Positions 57,050-64,000 of a stretch of DNA of 64,000 nucleotides are shown piece by piece; within the stretch, counting starts at the first letter, position 1; every line of letters starts with the position of its first letter. The position numbers were made by a program, and so were the translations under genes. The notes beneath the pieces are model-generated. The model ran no database searches. It had not been told where the DNA came from and was given only the letters and a program-made list of their open reading frames with translations. This DNA comes from DASXVX01 sp036504075 (GTDB taxonomy: Bacteria > Bacillota > Sulfobacillia > Symbiobacteriales > Symbiobacteriaceae). Where the stretch lies: assembly GCA_036504075.1 (NCBI GenBank), contig DASXVX010000090.1, forward strand, positions 1 to 64,000. The letters are read 5' to 3'.

Positions 57050-58615
57050 TCAGGTGTGGCTACCAAGAGACTTCGTATTGAACAGAATCGTCATCTGCTT
57101 CTCGCCGTTCGGCGCCACGTACGCCGTGATCTCCCGAACGAAAAACCGGAGCAAGTGTTTCTGCTGCTCATGTGTGATGTCGTCCCACACATCCAGGCTG
57201 TCCACCGCCTTGGCCAGAGCTGCCTCATCAATATCGCCGGCCTGCAGTTCGGCCAACCGTAATGCTCGCGTGGCTTCATCCAGGGCCGCCTTGGCTTCCC
57301 CTTCTTGAGCCGCCAGCTCAGTCAGCCGGTTATTCACGACAGCCGGGTTGATCGTGCCCTGTTCGAACGCCGCTACCCATTTCTTCTTGGCCGCTTGGAT
57401 GCGGTTATGTTCGGCCTCAACAGCCTGTAGTTTGCTGCGCACCTGGACAATTACCTCGTCCCGCTGCTGTCGGTACATCGCCATCAAGGGTTCCCGGTTG
57501 TCCACCGCGGATTCCCGCCGCACTTCGGCAAGGACTCGCTCCTCAAACCCGTCCTGCCGGAGCATCCGGCAGTCGCAGTCGGCGCGATGGCGGGTTGATC
57601 CCTGACAGGCGTAGTAGGTTTGGCCGGCACTGCTCCGCACCCCAACCAAGGTGAAGCCGCACTGGGCGCACTTCACCAACCGGGAAAGGAGGAAGGGGCT
57701 GGTCAGTCCCCTGCGGCCCTTTTTCTTATCCGCCCGGTCCTTGCGCAGCCGCATGGCGGCGGCGAACTCCTCATCGCTGATCAGGCGGGGATAGGCATCC
57801 TCCACAACGATAGGCTGCTGGCCCGGGAGGTAGCGGGGCTCGTCTCTGTGTCGCCGCTTTCGCGGGTTGATGACCTTCACGGCGTAAAGCAGCCGTCCGA
57901 CGTAGGCCTCGTTCTTCAAGAGGTTGCCGATCGTGACCTGACTCCACGTTCTGCCCTGCGGCGACGGGATCTTCTCCATGTTAAGCTGCCTGGTGATCGA
58001 GTTCTGGCCGATTCCGTTGAGGTAATCCCGGAAGATCCGCTTAACGACCTCGCCTTCGATCAGGTCGATCTCGACGTTGTCCGTACTGCCGACGAACCGA
58101 TAGCCATAGGCCAACTTGCCCATGGGCTTGCCTTTCGCCGCGGCGGCGTACTTGCCGGCTCGGGTGTTGCTGACGATGCGGTTGCGGTCCATCTCCCCGA
58201 CGGTGGAGAGCAGGGGCAGCACGATGTCAGACATGCCGTTCAGCGTGCTGATGGGCTCCGTGGCGGATACGAAATGGCACACCCCATCCCACTCGTCCTG
58301 GATTAGCACCAGGGTGTCGCTCGTACGCCGACTGAGCCTGTCAAGCCGGTAGACTACAACACAGTCGACCAGGCGATGGCGAATGGCCTTTCGGAGTTGG
58401 GTGAGGGCAGGGCGGTCCATCACAGTGCCGCTGTATCCGGCATCAATGAAGACGCGGGACTCGTTCCAAGTCCAGCCGTGTTCCCGGAAAACCCCCATGC
58501 AGTGCTCACGCTGAACCTGCAGTGTATGACCTTCGCCCTGATCCTCTGTGGACCATCTTATGTAGGCCGCAACCCGGTTGGGGTCGACCTTCGCCTTTCC
58601 GAAATCGGACAGCAC
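57050..58615 (-). CDS. Large serine recombinase (integrase/excisionase of the element)
   Basis: 521 residues from GTG 58615, after GGAGGGG. N-terminal resolvase domain: YIRWSTEDQ with catalytic Ser22, YRLDRLSRR and GEMDRNRI. Then the recombinase domain (GKLAYGYRF to NEAYVGRLLY), a zinc ribbon (CAQCG and the later CDC), a long coiled-coil insertion near 380-455 and a C-terminal tail. This is the full architecture of large serine integrases such as those of skin-like elements and phages. It should cut both sites at the central GT and join them without other core homology. Its start is 55 bases from the attR crossover. In the integrated state the DNA upstream of it is spoVR antisense, so expression may depend on the host junction or the circle. 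Confidence 0.95.
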   Translation of the reverse strand: MLSDFGKAKVDPNRVAAYIRWSTEDQGEGHTLQVQREHCMGVFREHGWTWNESRVFIDAGYSGTVMDRPALTQLRKAIRHRLVDCVVVYRLDRLSRRTSDTLVLIQDEWDGVCHFVSATEPISTLNGMSDIVLPLLSTVGEMDRNRIVSNTRAGKYAAAAKGKPMGKLAYGYRFVGSTDNVEIDLIEGEVVKRIFRDYLNGIGQNSITRQLNMEKIPSPQGRTWSQVTIGNLLKNEAYVGRLLYAVKVINPRKRRHRDEPRYLPGQQPIVVEDAYPRLISDEEFAAAMRLRKDRADKKKGRRGLTSPFLLSRLVKCAQCGFTLVGVRSSAGQTYYACQGSTRHRADCDCRMLRQDGFEERVLAEVRRESAVDNREPLMAMYRQQRDEVIVQVRSKLQAVEAEHNRIQAAKKKWVAAFEQGTINPAVVNNRLTELAAQEGEAKAALDEATRALRLAELQAGDIDEAALAKAVDSLDVWDDITHEQQKHLLRFFVREITAYVAPNGEKQMTILFNTKSLGSHT

Positions 58616-58669
58616 ATGAACACCCCTCCAAAGAGGGTATTCCGTGAGTTTGCACTAAAAACGTGCACG

Positions 58670-59719
<1,050 letters not shown>

Positions 59720-59726
59720 CATGCAA

Positions 59727-59757
59727 AGACCGGCTGGGCATGGTGTCCAGCCGGTCT
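59727..59757 (+). terminator. Terminator of spoVR
   Basis: AGACCGGCTGG (59727-59737) and CCAGCCGGTCT (59747-59757), perfect 11-bp stem, followed by ATT. Immediately downstream of the spoVR stop. Confidence 0.8.
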
Positions 59758-59811
59758 ATTGCAGTCCAATGTTGGCGCATGGAACACGACTCTGATAGCG
59801 TGAAACCGCAA

Positions 59812-59835
59812 AGGCGGGGGCCCCGGTCTCCGCCT
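59812..59835. terminator. Second hairpin between convergent genes
   Basis: AGGCGG (59812-59817) pairs with CCGCCT (59830-59835), with GTTTT on the right. On the minus strand it follows the stop of the downstream DUF2325 gene (59849) closely enough to terminate it. Confidence 0.55.
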
Positions 59836-59848
59836 GTTTTGATTGTGC

Positions 59849-61039
59849 CTACTGCCAGCCCATTCGGTACCGGAGCACCCAGGGGATTACCTGCTGCCTG
59901 AGCGTACGCTCAAACGCCCCGAGGCCGGTCCCTTCCACCCGGAAGGCGGGGGGACCGCCGGCCAGGTCGCCCAGGTCGCCCAGGGCGATCAGAATATCGG
60001 CGCCGTCATCCACCAGGCGCCCCCCCGCAGACTGCACCAGCAGCCGGTAGGCATCCTGATCGACCCCGGCACCTGTTACCAGGACCCGCCAACCCATCAG
60101 AGGGGCTGCGCCGGATCGACTTGCCCGTTCGGCCAGAGCCCGGGCGAACTCCAGGCGCTCCTCCGCCAGGCGCTCCTGCAGGCGGCGCAGACGCTGGCCG
60201 TAGCGGGCGTCGAGATCGTTCATCTCACGCTGCTGAACTTCCTGGCGGCGCTGGAGATCCTCCGCTGCCGAGGCGACCTCCGCCCGGACCCGCTGCAGCT
60301 GGAACTGCAAATCCTTCTCCGCTTGTCGGGCTGTCTGCTTCCAGTCCGACCGAGTCCGCTCCCCCTTCCGGATGTCGCTGGACAGGGAATTCAAGGCGGA
60401 CTCCTTCTGCTGGAGGCGATGGACAAGGGTACTCTCATCTTGCCCGGACGGCTCCGCGTGAGACGCAGGCGATGACCAGGGCACGCTAACACCGTCGAGA
60501 ATCCGGCGCATCATCGCCCGGCCGTTAAACAAAAAGATATGGTGCTCCTGCCACGCCCGGGTGCCCATTCCGTCCAGCAGAACCGAAATTTGGGCCTCCC
60601 GGCCCAGCATGCGGAGAACGGCGGTCAGCCAGAAGATGGGAGCCCCCTCCCTATGGGCCTGCGCCAGCCGCCCAAGGGTAAAGGTGGACCCGTAGCGCTC
60701 GACATCGCCCATCGAGCTGATGCTGGCGTGACGACGGGCCTCCACGAGAAACTTCCGCCGTGCCGGATTACGCCAGGATCGCAGCAGAGCGAGGATCTTT
60801 CGCCGTTTGTCCAACTCCGAGTTCCGCACGCCACCCTCTCCGAGGTGGCGGCAAATGGCGTCCAGCTCGGTGTATGGGATCCTCACCAGAAGGTCCGCCG
60901 CGCAGTTGAACTCCTCAGCCTCCGCGTCGGGAATCGCCTGGGCTGCCGGATCGGAGTCGAACCACTGTCGCAGCACGGTGAGCTGACGCGAAACCGCCCC
61001 CACCGATGGCAACTGAAAGAGCCAGTCACCCGACGCCAT
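59849..61039 (-). CDS. DUF2325 coiled-coil protein, downstream paralogue
   Basis: 396 residues; ATG 61039 chosen because GGGAGGTGAG lies five bases before it. N-terminal globular region of about 190 residues, then a long Gln/Glu/Arg-rich coiled coil (about 205-310), and a C-terminal domain with WRVLVTGAGVDQDAYRLLVQ and GADILIALGDLGDL that matches the DUF2325 pattern seen more clearly in its neighbour. DUF2325 is a small Rossmann-like domain of unknown function. It overlaps the upstream paralogue by 14 bases. The domain order is the same in both, so they probably arose by duplication. Function unknown; they lie outside the element. Confidence 0.7.
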   Translation of the reverse strand: MASGDWLFQLPSVGAVSRQLTVLRQWFDSDPAAQAIPDAEAEEFNCAADLLVRIPYTELDAICRHLGEGGVRNSELDKRRKILALLRSWRNPARRKFLVEARRHASISSMGDVERYGSTFTLGRLAQAHREGAPIFWLTAVLRMLGREAQISVLLDGMGTRAWQEHHIFLFNGRAMMRRILDGVSVPWSSPASHAEPSGQDESTLVHRLQQKESALNSLSSDIRKGERTRSDWKQTARQAEKDLQFQLQRVRAEVASAAEDLQRRQEVQQREMNDLDARYGQRLRRLQERLAEERLEFARALAERASRSGAAPLMGWRVLVTGAGVDQDAYRLLVQSAGGRLVDDGADILIALGDLGDLAGGPPAFRVEGTGLGAFERTLRQQVIPWVLRYRMGWQ

Positions 61040-62288
61040 GGGTCTCACCTCCCAGCCCGGCACTGGCGGCGTGTCTCATGACAATCCGGGGCAGCACCTC
61101 GCTGCGTACGACCCGGTCGAAGGAGGCCAGCCCGGCCTTGGGACACCGCAGAATCAGGGCGCCGGGACCGGCGGCCTTGCGCAGTCGATGTTCGGCCGCA
61201 TGCTTGGCGACATCCGTCATGAGGATGACAATGTCCGCTCCTGCCACCGCCTCCGGCACCCGGTTGAGCTTCTCTACTGCACTGACGTGGGTAAACCGGC
61301 CGCCGGCGGCCTCAATGAGCGTCCGGTATCCATCCGCCCGGGCATCATCACCGACGACCGTAACCGCCAGACCCGTGAGGGGCGTGTCGGGGGCCCATGC
61401 GCTCCGCTCGGCCAACGCCTCGGCGAAGTCCCGCGTGAGCGCCTCCACTTCCCGCTGGGCTGCATCCACTTCCGCACACCACCGGTCCGCCGCCGCTGCC
61501 GCAGTCTCAGCGTGCCGGACCTCCGCCTCAGCGAGTTCCTGCTGCAGCCGCTTCAGCTCCGCAGCCAGCCTATCCATCTCCGCTGCGGCCTCCCGTTCCG
61601 CCTGCCACACGCGCGAGATCAGGACCTTCCGCTCCCGCCCGACCTGATAGAGGCTGCGCCGCATGGATTGGAGCTGGAGATCCCGGCGGCGGATGCACTG
61701 GATCAGCCGCCGACGTTTCTGGAACCCGCACTTCTGCCAGATGATCGGAGGCTGGTGGAGCAGTCGCTGCATCAGCGCCTGGCCATATCGGTACCAGGCC
61801 TCACGGTGCTTACGCTCCTCGGGGGACCAGCCGGTCATCACCTCCGGCAGCCGGTGAAAATGGCCCCCCCTGATCACAAGGACGTCGCTGAGGAAGACTC
61901 CGTCCGTCCGGTATAACGCCGGCAACTGCTCCAGCTGGCCCAGTTGCACCGCTCTCGACATCTTGTCGTGTTTGAGGTTGATGCCGCTGGTCAGCGCCGC
62001 CCGCACCTGCGGCTCACGCCAGCGGTAGAGGACATAGCGCACCAGGCGATCGGAATCCAGGGCGTACACAGCCGGAACGCGCACCTTCCCCCGCTTGAGC
62101 ACCTGAAGGAGCTCTTCCGGGGTCAGCTGGTCGATTGCGCCGGCGATCATTCCGAATTCGGCGACCTCTTCATCCGGGTAATCCGGGTGTCCGGGCAACC
62201 TCGTCAGCAACTGGTCGGCTTTGGCCAGAATCTCTTCGGTGGTGTGGAAGCTGGCCACGTCCACCAGGCTGCGGTCATTGCGTGTCAT
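61026..62288 (-). CDS. DUF2325 coiled-coil protein, upstream paralogue
   Basis: 420 residues after AAGGGAAT. N-terminal region without a recognised fold (about 1-190), a long coiled coil rich in Glu/Arg/Ala (about 205-295), then DUF2325: LAVTVVGDDARADGYRTLIE, AAGGRFTHVS and GADIVILMTDVAKHAAEH. The same architecture recurs in the gene downstream, with divergent sequence. No membrane segment or signal peptide. A structural or nucleotide-sensing role is possible but unsupported. Confidence 0.7.
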   Translation of the reverse strand: MTRNDRSLVDVASFHTTEEILAKADQLLTRLPGHPDYPDEEVAEFGMIAGAIDQLTPEELLQVLKRGKVRVPAVYALDSDRLVRYVLYRWREPQVRAALTSGINLKHDKMSRAVQLGQLEQLPALYRTDGVFLSDVLVIRGGHFHRLPEVMTGWSPEERKHREAWYRYGQALMQRLLHQPPIIWQKCGFQKRRRLIQCIRRRDLQLQSMRRSLYQVGRERKVLISRVWQAEREAAAEMDRLAAELKRLQQELAEAEVRHAETAAAAADRWCAEVDAAQREVEALTRDFAEALAERSAWAPDTPLTGLAVTVVGDDARADGYRTLIEAAGGRFTHVSAVEKLNRVPEAVAGADIVILMTDVAKHAAEHRLRKAAGPGALILRCPKAGLASFDRVVRSEVLPRIVMRHAASAGLGGETHGVG

Positions 62289-62484
62289 GCCAACATTCCC
62301 TTTCTGATTTCATTTATATATGTATACGATTGAGAGGCGCAGTAAGTTCGGTCTCATTTAAGTCGTGTTAGATGGAGATTACGATGCGAAACGTGAGCCC
62401 AACCAAAGCTGAACCGGCAGGCGTCTTTGCCTGCCGGTTCGCTCGTGCTCAGGGGTTTGAGCTGATTCAATTTGAACGAACCCG
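62289..62484 (-). promoter_or_regulatory. Spacer with terminator of the transporter and promoter of the DUF2325 pair
   Basis: The left part (about 62300-62330) is AT-rich (ATTTATATATGTATACG) and the likely promoter area for the minus-strand DUF2325 operon. The right part holds a perfect 12-bp hairpin at 62411-62440 (GAACCGGCAGGC and GCCTGCCGGTTC), which should end the transporter transcript. No gene seen. Confidence 0.55.
62411..62440 (-). terminator. Terminator of the DASS transporter gene
   Basis: Perfect inverted repeat with 12-base arms (62411-62422 and 62429-62440) and a six-base loop, 45 bases beyond the transporter stop. The minus-strand 3' flank (AGCTTTGGTT) is only moderately T-rich. 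Confidence 0.7.
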
Positions 62485-63993
62485 TTACATCAGGCCGACC
62501 CATTTCCAGTACGTGCTGGCCATGAGCAGAATCAGCAGGTAGCCGATGACGGTGATCGGAATGCCCGACTTCATGAAGTCTTTGGCCGTAAAGGCGCCGG
62601 TACCGTATGCCACCATGTTTTGCGGGGCGTTCACCGGCAAAATGAAGCCGAAGCTGACGATGAACTGCTGAATGAGCACCATGCCCATGGGGTTCAGGTC
62701 CGGCCGCTTCAGGGCCGTCATCAAGGCGATGACGATGGGAATCAGCGTGGTGGACAGGCTGGTGGCGCTGGCGAAGCCAAAGTGGATGAAGATGTTGAAC
62801 AGGCCCAGCACCGCCACGATGGCGAGGACCGACATGACCTTGACGCCGGTGGAGGCGACAAACGCGCTCGCCAGCCACGCCGCCGCCTGGGTCTTCAGGA
62901 GCACGCCGCCCAGGGAAATGCCCACGGCAAAGAGGATGATGGTGCCCCAGGGTACCTTGTGCTCCGCCTCACCCCAGCTGAAGACGCCGATGCCGGGGGT
63001 CAGCATGAGCGCCACGGCGACGAGGGTGGTGGTGGTGGAGTCCAGCGGATGCAAGATTTTCTCGGTCGCCCAGAAGCCGAGCAGCAGGACGGAGATGATC
63101 ATCAGACGCCACTGGCGCGGGGAGACGGGACCCAGGTCGGCCAGCTGCTGCTTGACCATCGCCTGGCCGTCCTTGATCTCATCCACTTCCGGCGGGATCA
63201 CCTTGATCATGACAAAGTAGAGGACCACCGACATGATGATCGACCAGGGCGCCGCGTACATGAACCACTGCGGCCAGGTGACGGTGGCGCCCTTGAAGGC
63301 CTTTTCCATGAGACCGATGGCGACCACGTTCTGGGCGGCGGCGGTTTTGATGCCGATGTTCCAGATCGAAGCGGACTGGGCGGAGGCGATCATCAGCAAG
63401 GCGGCGAAGCGGCTGTCCTTCTTCAGCCCGAACGCCGCGACCATGCCCAGAATGATCGGCACGATCGCGCCGACGCGGGCCGTGGTGCTGGGCACGAAAA
63501 AGGCCAGCACGACGCCGACCAGGATGGCGCCCACCAGGATGCCTCTGGTCTTGGAGCCGACTTTAGAGAGAATCCACAGGGCGATGCGCTTGTCCAGCCC
63601 GGTGGTCTGCATGGCGGCTGCCAGGAACAGGGCGCCGGCGACCAGCATGGCTGCCGGGTCGCTGAACCCGGCCAGCGCCCAGGAAAGGGCGGTCTTGGAG
63701 GTCAGGATTTCCGCCGGCTTGTCCGGATTGGGGCCGAGACCGAGCAGGAGCGAGATGAGTCCAATGATAAGAGCGGCGCTGACCGGGTAGGAGACGGCTT
63801 CGGAGATCCAGAGGACTACGGCGAAGGCCAGGATCGCCAGGGCGTGGTGTCCGGCCACCGGCAGTGCGGCAGGTAGCGGCAGGACCCAAACCAGCAGGAG
63901 GACGGCAACAGCGGCGGCGAGCCACGCCCATTTGACCGGCGGGGCGACTTTGGTGGAAGTCGGTACTGCGGGAATCGCTGACAAGAAGACCAC
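62485..63993 (-). CDS. DASS-family (SLC13) anion symporter
   Basis: 502 residues with about twelve hydrophobic segments. Family features: an early WISEAVSYPVSAALI helix, VPSTTARVGAIVPIILG, and the late FASATSLSTTLIPIVIAL and PVNAPQNMVAYGTG segments that form the second substrate and sodium-binding region. Such carriers move dicarboxylates or sulfate with sodium across the cell membrane; the substrate here cannot be told. The GTG at 63993 is seven bases from the window edge and its ribosome site is not visible, so the true start could lie outside. Confidence 0.8.
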   Translation of the reverse strand: MVFLSAIPAVPTSTKVAPPVKWAWLAAAVAVLLLVWVLPLPAALPVAGHHALAILAFAVVLWISEAVSYPVSAALIIGLISLLLGLGPNPDKPAEILTSKTALSWALAGFSDPAAMLVAGALFLAAAMQTTGLDKRIALWILSKVGSKTRGILVGAILVGVVLAFFVPSTTARVGAIVPIILGMVAAFGLKKDSRFAALLMIASAQSASIWNIGIKTAAAQNVVAIGLMEKAFKGATVTWPQWFMYAAPWSIIMSVVLYFVMIKVIPPEVDEIKDGQAMVKQQLADLGPVSPRQWRLMIISVLLLGFWATEKILHPLDSTTTTLVAVALMLTPGIGVFSWGEAEHKVPWGTIILFAVGISLGGVLLKTQAAAWLASAFVASTGVKVMSVLAIVAVLGLFNIFIHFGFASATSLSTTLIPIVIALMTALKRPDLNPMGMVLIQQFIVSFGFILPVNAPQNMVAYGTGAFTAKDFMKSGIPITVIGYLLILLMASTYWKWVGLM

Positions 63994-64000
63994 CCCCGTA

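Noticed and set aside
58376..58669. Apparent N-terminal extension of the spoVR 3' frame
   Set aside because: It overlaps the start of the recombinase on the other strand and shows no SpoVR similarity; SpoVR homology begins only at 58670.
62620..63876. Long plus-strand frame (418 codons) opposite the transporter
   Set aside because: Very rich in Gly, Asp, His and Arg, an artefact of antisense GC-rich membrane-protein code; the minus-strand protein is a clear DASS carrier.

Overview
The window looks like the chromosome of a GC-rich, spore-forming Firmicute. Symbiobacterium or a relative is my best guess, from GC-rich coding next to sporulation genes (yhbH, spoVR), strong GGAGG ribosome sites and frequent GTG/TTG starts; the genus is inferred, not proven.

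Main result: nearly everything between about 1.5 kb and 58.7 kb is one integrated element of about 57.2 kb lying inside spoVR. The 5' part of spoVR (about 1200-1504) stops abruptly at the left end and the 3' part (about 58670-59719) resumes in the matching frame at the right end. A large serine recombinase (57050-58615) sits next to the right end. Joining the halves at a shared GT (1503-1504 and 58670-58671) restores an uninterrupted SpoVR frame of about 450 residues. The circular junction made at the same time has the imperfect dyad expected of a serine-integrase attP. Upstream, yhbH is also present only as a 3' fragment, so a second element may abut this one.

The cargo is a hybrid polyketide/non-ribosomal peptide cluster with its own support genes. 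From 2.2 to 49.4 kb one plus-strand operon encodes PKS 1 (KS-AT-KR-ACP); a four-gene extender cassette (hydroxyacyl dehydrogenase, free ACP, acyl-CoA dehydrogenase, and a SerRS-like amino acid:[carrier protein] ligase) that most likely makes aminomalonyl-ACP from serine; PKS 2 (KS-AT-DH-KR-ACP); three large NRPSs, the last ending in a thioesterase; a 2,3-diaminobutyrate set (argininosuccinate-lyase-like enzyme, PduX-like threonine kinase, cysteine-synthase-like enzyme); an ATP-grasp ligase; a threonine-aldolase-like enzyme; and a type II thioesterase. From 49.4 to 53.8 kb lies a discrete highly reducing type II PKS (KS, CLF, ACP, two hot-dog dehydratases, ketoreductase), probably supplying an acyl or polyene starter. 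An ABC exporter and an Sfp-type phosphopantetheinyl transferase follow.

A plausible order is: type II acyl chain, PKS 1, PKS 2 (aminomalonyl candidate), NRPS 1 (unassigned residue), NRPS 2 (Leu-like, N-methyl-Ser, Ile-like), NRPS 3 (diamino acid, then a last residue with no competent cis A domain), TE release. Several assembly-line domains are visibly degenerate.

Right of the element are the spoVR 3' half, two overlapping DUF2325 coiled-coil paralogues on the minus strand and a DASS-type transporter at the window edge. No rRNA, intact tRNA, CRISPR array, IS transposase, MbtH protein or dedicated regulator was recognised.
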